Positions 1 through 8,681 of a stretch of 64,000 nucleotides of DNA are shown piece by piece. The position numbers and the translations under genes were made by a program. Location of the stretch: the NCBI GenBank assembly GCA_023406895.1, contig JAEXTV010000016.1, forward strand, positions 216,051-280,050, written 5' to 3'. This DNA comes from Bacillota bacterium. Its GTDB lineage: Bacteria; Bacillota; Clostridia; Christensenellales; SZUA-584. Each line of letters opens with the position of its first letter. The first letter of the stretch is position 1. A model generated the notes under the pieces. That model was not told the DNA's origin and did no database searches. It saw only the letters and a program-made list of their open reading frames with translations.

Positions 1-2
1 TC

Positions 3-239
3 TTGCTCATGATTGTTGTAAACTTGATTTTTAGGTTTGCTTCGCTTTTCCGGCTCACGATACCGGTGCTTTACGCCATTGTCGTTCCGGTTTTTTTGCC
101 GGACTGGCTGCACCAAAACGAAACGCTTGTGACGGTAATCTGGTTTGCGCTGATCGGCCTTGTCATCTTAAGCTGGATCGTGACGATCCGAAAGAAAATC
201 CGTCTTAAGCGTGCTCAAACGGATAGCGTACAAGGCTAG
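3..239 (+). CDS. Small membrane protein (possibly 5'-truncated)
   Basis: Product not recognised. About 76-78 residues with two hydrophobic segments (roughly residues 3-33 and 43-62) followed by a strongly basic tail (IRKKIRLKR), as in a small inner-membrane protein with a cytoplasmic C-terminus. Possible starts are TTG at 3 or ATG at 9; the frame is open to the window edge, so the true start may lie further left. It is the only plausible plus-strand gene of the ICE and converges on the TrbL gene, the two stop codons overlapping. A chance frame cannot be excluded, but the membrane topology is convincing. Confidence 0.5.
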   Translation: MLMIVVNLIFRFASLFRLTIPVLYAIVVPVFLPDWLHQNETLVTVIWFALIGLVILSWIVTIRKKIRLKRAQTDSVQG

Positions 240-1063
240 AGCCCAAGCATTTCGCGTACCACTCTGTCTGACATTTTCACAGCGCCGGTGAGCACCAATA
301 GGTTGAAGATCAACTCGCCCACGTACGCCCACACGATGCTCACGGCGCTGGCATCCTCAGCAATCTCAGGCGGGGACGCCGCGAACACGCTGAATATGAT
401 ACAGGCGAGCACGATGATCGCGCCCTCCATACAGACGGCAGCATAGCTTTTCAGAAAGCTCTTGCCAATCTGAGATGTTGGTTCGCCCGCGAACGTGGAA
501 ATCGGTATTGGGGCAATGGCTGTGTACAGATACAGCCGGAAGAAACGTCCGTACACGCTCATGATCATGATAAACGACAGCACCGTGATGAATATGCCGC
601 CGATGAGCGTTAATGCCCAAAGTGGTATCGAGTCCCAGAACCCCACCTCGTTGATCTTTTGAACAATGATGTCCGGCAGCACGATATTGTTCTGTGCACC
701 TGAGCCGACGGCATTCATTGCTGTAGACATAATTCCCTGAACGATTCGGAAGAACGCCATCATGATATCGAGCCCGTACGTGACGGCAGCCTTGGCCAGC
801 ACAAACCGTATGAATATCTTTAGTGCTACCTCCGGTCGTTTAATCTCCGCAAAGCTGCCGCACGTCCGTATAACGCCGGTCACAAAGAACAGCACCAACA
901 GCGCCAGCCCTATCGCCTTGAGCGCATCGTTGATCGTCAGTATGACGTTCCAGATATCACCGCCTTTGAAGCTCTCGGGGGATTGTGTGATGATCTGCCA
1001 TATTTCAGACAGCTTTTGATTCCATGTATCAAGTGCATTATTCAGATTATCGATAATGCCCAT
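236..1063 (-). CDS. TrbL/VirB6-like conjugal transfer membrane protein
   Basis: Polytopic membrane protein of about 275 residues, matching in length and layout the TrbL/VirB6 proteins of Tn1549-type elements. In VirB6/TrbL systems this protein forms part of the inner-membrane pore of the type IV secretion channel. Five or six hydrophobic segments are visible, with a soluble stretch after the first. The frame extends upstream to 1120, but the start at 1063 (protein MGIIDNLNN) is chosen because a strong AGGAGG lies just before it. It is the last gene of the visible transfer operon, after the VirB2-like pilin and a small protein. Confidence 0.85.
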   Translation of the reverse strand: MGIIDNLNNALDTWNQKLSEIWQIITQSPESFKGGDIWNVILTINDALKAIGLALLVLFFVTGVIRTCGSFAEIKRPEVALKIFIRFVLAKAAVTYGLDIMMAFFRIVQGIMSTAMNAVGSGAQNNIVLPDIIVQKINEVGFWDSIPLWALTLIGGIFITVLSFIMIMSVYGRFFRLYLYTAIAPIPISTFAGEPTSQIGKSFLKSYAAVCMEGAIIVLACIIFSVFAASPPEIAEDASAVSIVWAYVGELIFNLLVLTGAVKMSDRVVREMLGL

Positions 1064-1125
1064 ATCCTGCCTCCTGTCTTTTGAGGCAGACCTGCGGATT
1101 TCACAGGTCTGCCCGTCCATTTACA

Positions 1126-1350
1126 TTACCGGCAGGCTTCATTTCTGCCGGGCGTTTTGTCCTTAATCACACCATATTTGTCATCCACATAGAAGCGGCC
1201 AACGAACGGATTAAAAATAGCGGAGCAGCGTACACTGCCAAACTCCGCCACATACTTGTTGTCACCCACTTTTTCCACAATCGTCGCTTCCCTCAGTTCG
1301 CCGTCCAGCGAGTGGATGTGCATGGGCTCTGTTATCGGAAGGTTGAACAT
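1126..1350 (-). CDS. Small ICE protein of unknown function
   Basis: About 74 residues, soluble, rich in beta-forming residues and without a recognised domain. It lies between the VirB2-like pilin and the TrbL gene, a place where Tn1549-like elements usually carry a short conserved protein, so a role in assembly of the secretion channel is possible but only inferred. Two in-frame ATG codons exist (1356 and 1350). The second has the better distance from GGGAGG; the first overlaps the upstream stop as TGATG. Translational coupling to the pilin gene is likely. Confidence 0.65.
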   Translation of the reverse strand: MFNLPITEPMHIHSLDGELREATIVEKVGDNKYVAEFGSVRCSAIFNPFVGRFYVDDKYGVIKDKTPGRNEACR

Positions 1351-1355
1351 ATGCA

Positions 1356-1664
1356 TCAGCCTCCCGTGATGAGATTCAGAATCTCTTTGGCAAAGGTGAT
1401 GATCACGCCGCCAGCAAGGGTCAGAAAGCCGTTGGCGCGCTGCGACGGGTCATGGCTCTTGAGCGACAAGCCCACCTGCACGATACCGAACGCCAGCAGG
1501 ATAAGACCAATAGCCCGAATCAAGCCGAATATGAAATCCGACAGGTTGCTGACCACCTTGATCGGGTCATCATCGGCGGCAAAGGCCGTCACCGAGATAG
1601 AGAACACAAGCACAAGGGCACAGAAGGCGCTGAAAAGCAGCCTCATTCTTTTTGACATCTTCAT
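1356..1664 (-). CDS. VirB2/TrbC-like small membrane protein (Maff2-like)
   Basis: 102 residues. A signal peptide (basic MKMSKRMR, hydrophobic core, AFA-A cleavage site near residue 29) is followed by two transmembrane helices joined by a short polar loop (SHDPSQRANG). This is the arrangement of VirB2/TrbC conjugative pilins and of the Maff2 proteins of Clostridial ICEs. The assignment rests on topology and position directly after the coupling ATPase, not on a catalytic motif. The start ATG overlaps the virD4 stop codon (TAATG) and a GGAGG sits upstream, so the two genes are translationally coupled. Confidence 0.75.
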   Translation of the reverse strand: MKMSKRMRLLFSAFCALVLVFSISVTAFAADDDPIKVVSNLSDFIFGLIRAIGLILLAFGIVQVGLSLKSHDPSQRANGFLTLAGGVIITFAKEILNLITGG

Positions 1665-3448
1665 TAGTTTAGTTCCTCCGTTTCTTTGTTGAGTATTTTG
1701 TTGATCTCCTCATCGGACACCACCTCATAGTCGGCGTAATCACCGTCCAGAAGGATGTCGTCCATATCAAGGGCGAGGGGAATCTGGCCGTGCACATACG
1801 GCGGCATCCCGCCGTCCACGGTCAGTTTGATGTTCGGGTGACGCAGGATATCATATTTGCCGTCTTGGACGGCGCGCTCGCCGCGTACAAACAACAAGGC
1901 ATAGCGGTTATCGAGCATACGCACCTCATCCGGCATATACAGCTCGCGTCCGGTGATCTGCCAGTTGGTTGAGTAGTTACCGCTGCGGCCTTTGCTTTGC
2001 CCGTAGGTGTTCGTATCGATGGTCGCTTTACCAAGCAGCTTGCTGATGTACTCGTGCGTGGACTGTTCGTTGCCACCGAGGTAGACGAACTCATCGCAGT
2101 TGCCCACGATGGATTCCCACTGCTTCTCGAACAACGCCTTAAGCTGCGCGAGGTTCTGCAGGATGATGCTGACGCTAATCTCCCGTGAGCGCATGGTGGA
2201 CAGTATCTTGTCAAACTCATCGGGCAGCGCGACATTTGCAAACTCGTCCATCACACAGTGGACATGGACGGGCAACCGCCCGCCGTACACATGGTCAGCA
2301 AGATAATAGAGCTCCTGAAAGAGCTGGGTATAGAGCATTCCGATGATAAAGTTGAGCGACGAGTCGTTGTCGGGAATCAGCGCAAACAGCGCCACTTTCT
2401 TTTCGCCCAACGTGGGGAAATCCAATTCATCATGGCTGACCACGCTCGCGATTTGTGGCAGATTGAATTTCTCCAACCGCACACCAAGGCTGATGAGGAT
2501 GCTCTTAGCCGTCTTGCCAGCAGCTAGCTTAAAGATGTGATACTGCTTGACCGCCAGATGCTCCGGATCGCGCATCTCCAGCCGCTCAAACAGCTCGTCC
2601 AGTACGCTGGCGTATTCCTCGTCCTCCTCGCGGACATCTGCCGCGCCGATCATCTCCATCACCATCGGGAAGTTCTGCTCATGCGGCGGCGCTTCATGGA
2701 CGAGGTAGAGGATGAGCGCTTCCATCAGCGCTGTCTCCGCGCGCTCCCAAAAGGGATCGTTGCTCTGCGCACCCTTGGGCGTGGTGTTGCGCACGATGTT
2801 GTTGACGAGCTTCAGCACGTCCTTATCGTCCCGAAGATAGGTGAACGGATTGTAGCCATGCGAACGCTCCGTATGGATGAGGTCGAGGATGCGCAGCTCG
2901 TAGCCTTGCTGCTTCAGTAGATGCCCCGTATCCCGCAGGATTTCTCCCTTGGGATCGAGCACGACGAACGATGTGTTGCACTGCATGACGTTGGGCTTGG
3001 CATAGAAGCGCGTCTTGCCGCTGCCACTGCCGCCTACCACCATGACGTTGAGATTGCGCCGATGCTTGCGTCCGTCTAGTCCGATACGGACGTTCTGAGA
3101 GAGCAGGATGTTATCGGGCTTGCTTTTGTCCGCATACTTACGGCAAAGCTGCTTCGGATCACCCCATTTGGCGCTGCCATGTTCCTCGCCTTTTCGGTAG
3201 TTGCGTTTCATGGCATAATAGATGCCGATACCCAAACCGTAGATCAGCAGGAACATTGCAATGGTTTTAGGCGAGTCGGCGCACCACGATATGGCCGTTG
3301 GGTCTTTCATACTATTTGTGAATGCGGTCATGATGCCCGAAAGCCCCTGAGATAAAAAAGGAGCGACGATTAACGCCGCCCACACCACGGGGAGAAGCCC
3401 AAGCCCCCAAAGGACCAGGCTTGTTTTATTCGTGTTTGGTTTATTCAT
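1664..3448 (-). CDS. Type IV secretion coupling ATPase, VirD4/TraG family
   Basis: 594 residues, the normal size for this family. Two N-terminal membrane helices (about residues 10-32 and 62-80) anchor it. Walker A is GGSGSGKT around 139-146 and Walker B is VMDEFANV around 399-406. The protein brings the relaxase-bound DNA strand to the secretion channel and powers transfer. It lies in a tight array with PcfB, the ArdC-like protein and a 62-residue protein upstream (4-bp overlap with the last) and the pilin downstream. This is the conserved transfer core of Tn1549-like ICEs, and the identification is secure. Confidence 0.97.
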   Translation of the reverse strand: MNKPNTNKTSLVLWGLGLLPVVWAALIVAPFLSQGLSGIMTAFTNSMKDPTAISWCADSPKTIAMFLLIYGLGIGIYYAMKRNYRKGEEHGSAKWGDPKQLCRKYADKSKPDNILLSQNVRIGLDGRKHRRNLNVMVVGGSGSGKTRFYAKPNVMQCNTSFVVLDPKGEILRDTGHLLKQQGYELRILDLIHTERSHGYNPFTYLRDDKDVLKLVNNIVRNTTPKGAQSNDPFWERAETALMEALILYLVHEAPPHEQNFPMVMEMIGAADVREEDEEYASVLDELFERLEMRDPEHLAVKQYHIFKLAAGKTAKSILISLGVRLEKFNLPQIASVVSHDELDFPTLGEKKVALFALIPDNDSSLNFIIGMLYTQLFQELYYLADHVYGGRLPVHVHCVMDEFANVALPDEFDKILSTMRSREISVSIILQNLAQLKALFEKQWESIVGNCDEFVYLGGNEQSTHEYISKLLGKATIDTNTYGQSKGRSGNYSTNWQITGRELYMPDEVRMLDNRYALLFVRGERAVQDGKYDILRHPNIKLTVDGGMPPYVHGQIPLALDMDDILLDGDYADYEVVSDEEINKILNKETEELN

Positions 3449-3633
3449 CGCTCTAATTCCTTATTTCGTTTTCTCTCCTTCCGGGTGGGCGCGTCCATCA
3501 CATCGAGCAGCGTTTCATCCACAAAATCTGTGTCACGTCCCTGCGCCACCAGCTCGTTGCGCGTTTCGTTCAGCGAGCCGATGATGAGGCGCTGCTGGTA
3601 CTCGTCCACCTCTATGACGCGTTTGTCCTCCAT
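3445..3633 (-). CDS. Small ICE protein upstream of virD4
   Basis: About 62 residues, highly charged and probably helical (MEDKRVIEVDEYQQRL, then a basic KERKRNKELER tail). No domain recognised. It overlaps the virD4 start by 4 bp and the preceding gene by a few bases, so the three are translated as a chain. The frame also allows starts at GTG 3642 and ATG 3639; ATG 3633 is preferred because GGAGAGG lies about 8 bases before it. Small proteins of this type are usual in this position in Clostridial ICEs. Confidence 0.7.
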   Translation of the reverse strand: MEDKRVIEVDEYQQRLIIGSLNETRNELVAQGRDTDFVDETLLDVMDAPTRKERKRNKELER

Positions 3634-3638
3634 CTGCA

Positions 3639-4514
3639 TCACCTCTCCGGCTGGTTTTTCTGCTGCTGTCGCTCGGCGTACAGGTTCCTGTCCACGCGCT
3701 CCATGATATCGCAGGCGGCTTCGCGGATGCGGCCCAGCACAGCCCGCTTGCTGGCAGTATCTAGTCTTGTCACGCTGTCGGGAATCTGTTCACTTGATGT
3801 GGCATTTGAGATACCATATCGACGGCAGACGATGTCTGCCGCGCAGCTTGAAATGAAAGCGTCTCGTGACGGCTCGTCGGTCGTGTTTTCGGCGTGGGCC
3901 AGTTCACAGGCAATATGGGCAAACAGCGCTTCGCCATCCATGTTGCGGGCGACATAGACTGTGTTGTCCTTATCCGAATACAGCGCTCCAATATCCTGTG
4001 AAACCGAATCGGTCACATTGATGGGAACAGGCGTATCCGTCACCAGCGCCTTGAGCTTTAAGCGGAGAGAGGCTTGCTCGCGTTCGCGCAACGGCTTGCC
4101 TTGCGTCTGCGATACATCGAAGACGCGCTTTGCATCAAAGCTGGTTCCCGTTGTGCCGTCATCGCGCTGATATTCGCCGTTGGCTTCCAGCACCATGAGG
4201 GCTTTTTCGTTACGCTTGACGGAGCGCCCGCGCTGGTGCCAATCGTCGAAGCTCATGACATATGTGGCATCCGGCTTCTGAGCCAGCACCAGCAGTGTAT
4301 TGGCCACGCTTGTCCTTCCGAGCCGCGACTGCATACCGAGATAGTCGGAAAGAGTCTTGTCGCTGGAAAACGTTAAGTCCGTCATGCCGTCAATGGCCTC
4401 GTAGAGCTTGGCGCGTTCCGCCTGCTTGCGCTGCGCCCAGACTTCCTTGTCAAACGGCTGGTCATTGTTGAATCCTGAGCTTTGGTTCTCAAACAAATTG
4501 TCGAAGTTCTCCAT
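3639..4514 (-). CDS. ArdC-like N-terminal domain / degenerate zincin-like ICE protein
   Basis: 291 residues. The first 150 or so (from EVWAQRKQAERAKLYEAI through VANTLLVLAQKPDATYV and the FDVSQT segment) resemble the ArdC-type single-strand DNA-binding domain found in many ICE proteins. Residues about 199-209 read AHIACELAHAE, where ArdC-type proteases have HELAH; the first zinc-binding His is Cys here, so protease activity is doubtful. A Cys pair (SSCAADIVCRRYG) follows. It sits between pcfB and the virD4 cluster with overlapping downstream coding. Likely role: protecting or processing the transferred strand. This is inference. Confidence 0.7.
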   Translation of the reverse strand: MENFDNLFENQSSGFNNDQPFDKEVWAQRKQAERAKLYEAIDGMTDLTFSSDKTLSDYLGMQSRLGRTSVANTLLVLAQKPDATYVMSFDDWHQRGRSVKRNEKALMVLEANGEYQRDDGTTGTSFDAKRVFDVSQTQGKPLREREQASLRLKLKALVTDTPVPINVTDSVSQDIGALYSDKDNTVYVARNMDGEALFAHIACELAHAENTTDEPSRDAFISSCAADIVCRRYGISNATSSEQIPDSVTRLDTASKRAVLGRIREAACDIMERVDRNLYAERQQQKNQPER

Positions 4515-4519
4515 TTGGG

Positions 4520-5317
4520 TTACCGTCCTTTCGATGAATTCTTATTTTTCCTGCTCGGTGCAGGCTGCTGGTGGGTGGTCTGCCGTATCCTTTCCATGGC
4601 AGGGACGCTTTTTTGCTGTCGCTCATTCCTGATCTCTTTGATCTGACGACGTACGGATGAGCGCTCAGGCTCAGCGATATCGCCTTTGGTTTTTGAGAAA
4701 GGCGCGGACAGATTCGATTTTTCCGTCCCCGCCTTCGTAGGGTTTGACATGTCCGTCGGCTGCTTGTGCTCAGTTTTCTTCGGGCCATTCAGCAGTTCAT
4801 CCAGCATGTTATCGTCCATGGTGTGTCCGGTCTTTTCGGACGGCGGGGCAGTGCGCTCTTTCTCGACATCCGGCTGCTTTGCCTTGGTTTCCCGTGCCTT
4901 CTTGATGTCTTCGCGGATTTTCTCTACATCCACGGTGGAAAGTGCGAACCGCTCAGCGATGCGGTTGACCTTGGCGGCATCATTGGCGTTCACGACGATG
5001 TCGCACAAGCCGTCCTGCTGCTTGCGGTTCAGTACGGCGGCGTACAGCACACCGTATTTGCGCGCTTCTTCCGCAAAACGTCTGAGCTCGCTCGTCTTAA
5101 TGACAAACACTTTTGTCGGCTTGCCGTTGAACGCCTGCATCCGCGTTTTGCCCTTGGTGCGCTTCTGATCCTTAAGCGCCGCGATGAGAAATGTGGCGAG
5201 CGACAATGCGGCTTTACCCGCAAGGTTGGTTGCCACCTCGATTCCTTTTACGGTCAGATTAGTCGCCATACTGACGACTTGCTCTGCCGCATCTCCTGTT
5301 TGGGTCATGTACATCAA
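4520..5317 (-). CDS. pcfB: PcfB family (DUF3801) conjugation protein
   Basis: 265 residues in the longest form. The N-terminal half (AAEQVVSMATNLTVKGIEVATNLAGKAA followed by FVIKTSELRRFAEEARKYGVLYAAVL and the DIVVNANDAAKVNRIAERF segment) is typical of PcfB/DUF3801, an accessory factor that in pCF10 associates with the relaxase and coupling protein. The C-terminal third is charged and low in complexity. Translation could begin at TTG 5317 or at ATG codons a few residues later, all right after GGAG. An intrinsic terminator lies only about ten bases before the ribosome binding site, so expression may depend on read-through. Confidence 0.85.
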   Translation of the reverse strand: MMYMTQTGDAAEQVVSMATNLTVKGIEVATNLAGKAALSLATFLIAALKDQKRTKGKTRMQAFNGKPTKVFVIKTSELRRFAEEARKYGVLYAAVLNRKQQDGLCDIVVNANDAAKVNRIAERFALSTVDVEKIREDIKKARETKAKQPDVEKERTAPPSEKTGHTMDDNMLDELLNGPKKTEHKQPTDMSNPTKAGTEKSNLSAPFSKTKGDIAEPERSSVRRQIKEIRNERQQKSVPAMERIRQTTHQQPAPSRKNKNSSKGR

Positions 5318-5327
5318 CTCCTTTCAA

Positions 5328-5357
5328 TAAAAAAGACGTTCCGATACGGCAACGTCT
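5328..5357 (-). terminator. Intrinsic terminator in the leader of pcfB
   Basis: Reading the minus strand, a 7-bp stem (AGACGTT / AACGTCT) with a 10-base loop is followed by six T residues, and then immediately by the AAAGGAG site of pcfB. It may end transcription from the HNH gene, but its position directly before the pcfB ribosome binding site fits an attenuator. Confidence 0.75.
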
Positions 5358-5438
5358 AATTTTTTAACAGTTAAAAATTATTCTTTTTATCTACCAACAT
5401 ATGAGTAATGAGAAGAGCCAGCAGTCATTTTCATAGTC

Positions 5439-6593
5439 TCAGATATTATTAATTTGAGTCTCAATGCTTTCCTTCATCAATTTACCAAGAGGTATGTTAG
5501 CTATATCTAAATGACTTTCTAACTGCGGGAAAATTGCTCGTCTTAGACTCCTGATATTATTCTCTATCTCCAAGGGATCTCCATTTGAACCTTGTTCGGC
5601 CAAAAACTCAATATACTCATCAGTATATATTTTCTTTTTCCATATACTTATAGCACTTATATCCTTGTGTTCCTGATATATCGTTTCGAGCTTGTCCAAA
5701 AAGGTTTCTATGTTCCCATCATGAGCAGGTTTAGGATTAATTGATATAATTAGCTGTTCTTTAATTTCTTCTACAGTTTCACTATTTTCATCATATCTAA
5801 ATTCAAAATGAATATCTTCTTCTCCAGTATCATTTTCAAGATATGGATGGAAAATTGACAAACTACTAAACTCATTATCGCGTTTAATACTATTACATAT
5901 GTTGCAACAAGGTATTAAGTTAAAAAAAGATAACGAAAAGTAAGGATATTTTGATTTTGGTAAATAATGATCTAGCTCTGGTCTTGTTAAGGCTCCGTTA
6001 TTTCTATCTCGCACTGTATAAGTAAATAATCTATTACAGTAGGGACAAACCTTTAAATTGATCGAGTTTGTTAAATCATAAGCATTCCAATTGTTAATTC
6101 CATCATTCTTAAAATCTTCATAATTAAATATTTTTTCAAAAATTGTTTTAAAGGGTTCTTTTATTTCTTGATCTTCGAATAAAAACTCATATCCTATTAA
6201 TAAAATCTGATGAATCCTTCTTAACTCTATCGGGTCCCCCTCTACAAAAATTTTGAAATATAAGGTCGCCGTTGGGTTTAACAAATCATTGAATAAGGCT
6301 AATAGATTTAATAAATTACCCCTTACCTGTTCATGAAAATTCGTTTCTTCATTAAATATTGTCGGAAGGTTTTGAAATACTATCTGAGTATCTACCTTGC
6401 ATAGAGAACTAACAAGTGAACCAATTCTTCTCTTTCCTATTCTTATAAAGGTATCAGCATTAAATGTTTGATGACTATTTAACGTCTGAAAACAATAAGC
6501 ATAGAATTGTATTTGAGTTTCAATAAATGGGGTTATACTATCCCTGTGATTTTGGAATGCATTCCTATATTGAATTTCATTAATCTTTATCAT
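5439..6593 (-). CDS. HNH endonuclease, PtuB-like partner of the upstream ATPase
   Basis: 384 residues. A treble-clef HNH core is visible: CPYC near 183-186, the catalytic ELDHYLPKSKYP segment near 206-217, and CCNICNSIKRD near 229-239, with two CxxC pairs as zinc ligands. This arrangement resembles PtuB of the Septu anti-phage system and TIGR02646-type proteins. The first 180 residues are helical and unassigned. The start at ATG 6593 is chosen because AGGTGAG lies 7 bases upstream; it overlaps the ATPase end by 14 bp, so the two are coupled. The gene is clearly AT-rich compared with the ICE backbone, indicating separate acquisition. Confidence 0.85.
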   Translation of the reverse strand: MIKINEIQYRNAFQNHRDSITPFIETQIQFYAYCFQTLNSHQTFNADTFIRIGKRRIGSLVSSLCKVDTQIVFQNLPTIFNEETNFHEQVRGNLLNLLALFNDLLNPTATLYFKIFVEGDPIELRRIHQILLIGYEFLFEDQEIKEPFKTIFEKIFNYEDFKNDGINNWNAYDLTNSINLKVCPYCNRLFTYTVRDRNNGALTRPELDHYLPKSKYPYFSLSFFNLIPCCNICNSIKRDNEFSSLSIFHPYLENDTGEEDIHFEFRYDENSETVEEIKEQLIISINPKPAHDGNIETFLDKLETIYQEHKDISAISIWKKKIYTDEYIEFLAEQGSNGDPLEIENNIRSLRRAIFPQLESHLDIANIPLGKLMKESIETQINNI

Positions 6594-8544
6594 TATCGAA
6601 CTCACCTAATAAGATTTTTTCTTTTTCCTTTTGAAGGTTTCTTATCTTCTCATCTATTCGCTTTACTTGTTCGCTTTCTTTTAATGAGTTACTATATCTT
6701 TCTATTAATATTTTTTTTAAATAAGGTTCACCAATGATATTTAGAATCTTTTTATTTTCATCACTAATATCAGTCTTCTCTTTCTTCTCAATCATTTCGA
6801 TTTCATTAACAAGATTTTTAATTTTTCGGTTTGCATACTCTCCTATCGTTGAAGTCATAAAGAAATCGTTTCTTAGTAATGTAAAGATATTAGCTGCAAA
6901 AGTTTGTTTTTTACACTTCGAGTTTTCAATCACACCATCTTTAATAAAAATAACATTTTGTACCGGTAAATCCGATAGAACAAATGGGGAATTTGAAGAC
7001 AATAGCAATTGTATTGATTTCACATTTGAATAAATATAGTTCAACATCTTCAATAAAGTATATAGATTCTTCCTTTGCCATTCTGGATGCAGATATAATT
7101 CACATTCATCTAAAATGATAAACAATCTTTCATCTTTAAAATAATCCTTTAAATCATAAAATCTTGCAATTGTATTTAAATACGCTTCCTGCCCTGAACT
7201 AACACCTTGCCAATCAAAAATCAAAAATTCTGTAGCCGTATGAAGATCATAATATGAATCTAAAAGATCTTTTAATAGCTTCTTGTCCTTTTTACTAGAA
7301 ATATCAAGTATAGGTAAGGGGAAATTCTCTCTGCTAATTGAAAATCTTTCTATTCCTTGAATTTTAATATTTTTTATAAAATTAATTGAAATCTTAAAAA
7401 AGATTTTAAAATTCTCTATTATATAACTTATATAGTTTATATCGAAACGATAGTCCTTCTGCGAAGATAATTCATTTAAGTAACTGCCAAAAGTATCAAA
7501 CAAATCTGCAACAAAATATTCATTTGTATCCTCGAATTTTGAATCAATATATTCATTTAACTCTATTCGAAATTTATCATGTTTGATAACAACTTCAATG
7601 ACATCGAAAAGTTCTGCAATAATTCTTTTTAAAAACGCTCTACAATAATCACCTTTGTGTATCTCTAGATTATCTATAATCGTATACATTTTAGATTCGA
7701 GTTTATTATTATACATGAATATTCTAGATTTATTCTGAGAATACTTCTCCAAATTTCTTTGATAAGAAAGGTTGGAAAATATATCGAGCTGCATGGTTAT
7801 TTTACTTGGAAGACTAAAATCTATATATTCATTAATCCTTTTATCAGATAGCATTTTTAATATCATTCTTAGTAGACTTGTGTTGTACTTTTTTAGCGGA
7901 CTAATAGTATACCTTTCGAGAATACTTTTATCTTTTGGATGATGTGGTGAAGAACCGAATATATTTACATATTCTTTATAATTATTGCATACTTTATTTA
8001 AATAACAAGATAATGAAATATCCTTTTTTAATTCAGAATTATGAATAACAGTTTGCCCCGTGTAAAAAACGTTACTGAAATAAATTGTAATTATTTTAAG
8101 TATTGATTCGTTATTTATTGTGGGGTAAATAAACAACTCAAATCCTTCATCATCCAAAATATCATTATCTATTTGTTTTATTAAATCTTTACCTGTACAA
8201 AACAAATTGAGCTTTTTCTCATTTTCATCAATAAAAATTACTATCTTATCATCACTTTGCGGATTATACCTTCCTTTAATTTCACCAAATCGGTCAAAGG
8301 AATAATTAAAATTCTTTAAATAATCTATAAGAGTACTTTTTCCAGCACCATTTTCTCCAACTATTCCAGTAACATTTAGAATCTTATCGTTATCTCCGAT
8401 TGTAAAAAATTCTTGAATATACTCTTTATTTTTACTAATACTTAACTTTGCATTGTCAAATATAAAAATGAATCTGCTCCCGAAATTTATGCTCTGTTCT
8501 TTTATGATTCCATATTCTTTTAGCCAAATAAATGCTAGTTGCAT
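6580..8544 (-). CDS. AAA/ABC-type ATPase, PtuA-like (Septu-like defence pair)
   Basis: 654 residues. Walker A is GENGAGKST (63-71), an ABC-like signature SSGQ lies at about 449-452, Walker B with catalytic Glu is FIILDECELYLHPEWQ (Asp 479, Glu 480), and LLLSSNSPF at about 513-521 matches the switch region of SMC/OLD-like ATPases. There is no C-terminal TOPRIM domain; the tail is a helical, charged region. This plus the overlapping HNH gene is the PtuA-PtuB arrangement of Septu. The long middle insertion differs from the short PtuA form, so a related but distinct system is possible. AT-rich. The start has GGGAG 9 bases upstream. Confidence 0.85.
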   Translation of the reverse strand: MQLAFIWLKEYGIIKEQSINFGSRFIFIFDNAKLSISKNKEYIQEFFTIGDNDKILNVTGIVGENGAGKSTLIDYLKNFNYSFDRFGEIKGRYNPQSDDKIVIFIDENEKKLNLFCTGKDLIKQIDNDILDDEGFELFIYPTINNESILKIITIYFSNVFYTGQTVIHNSELKKDISLSCYLNKVCNNYKEYVNIFGSSPHHPKDKSILERYTISPLKKYNTSLLRMILKMLSDKRINEYIDFSLPSKITMQLDIFSNLSYQRNLEKYSQNKSRIFMYNNKLESKMYTIIDNLEIHKGDYCRAFLKRIIAELFDVIEVVIKHDKFRIELNEYIDSKFEDTNEYFVADLFDTFGSYLNELSSQKDYRFDINYISYIIENFKIFFKISINFIKNIKIQGIERFSISRENFPLPILDISSKKDKKLLKDLLDSYYDLHTATEFLIFDWQGVSSGQEAYLNTIARFYDLKDYFKDERLFIILDECELYLHPEWQRKNLYTLLKMLNYIYSNVKSIQLLLSSNSPFVLSDLPVQNVIFIKDGVIENSKCKKQTFAANIFTLLRNDFFMTSTIGEYANRKIKNLVNEIEMIEKKEKTDISDENKKILNIIGEPYLKKILIERYSNSLKESEQVKRIDEKIRNLQKEKEKILLGEFDNDKD

Positions 8545-8568
8545 TTTTCTATTCTCCCATTTGATATC

Positions 8569-8574
8569 ATTATA
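8569..8574 (-). promoter_or_regulatory. Candidate -10 element for the ATPase-HNH pair
   Basis: The minus strand carries TATAAT 25 bases before the ATPase start, giving a short leader. No convincing -35 hexamer is seen at the right distance, so this is only a candidate. It suggests the pair is transcribed independently of the relaxase gene upstream. Confidence 0.35.
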
Positions 8575-8681
8575 TTAATCGAGTGGTACCGATTACTACG
8601 TATGGCATAATGCAGATATATACAATAGTAATATTCAACACAAAATTACAAATTCCTTGAAATCGAGCATGAGATCTATGA

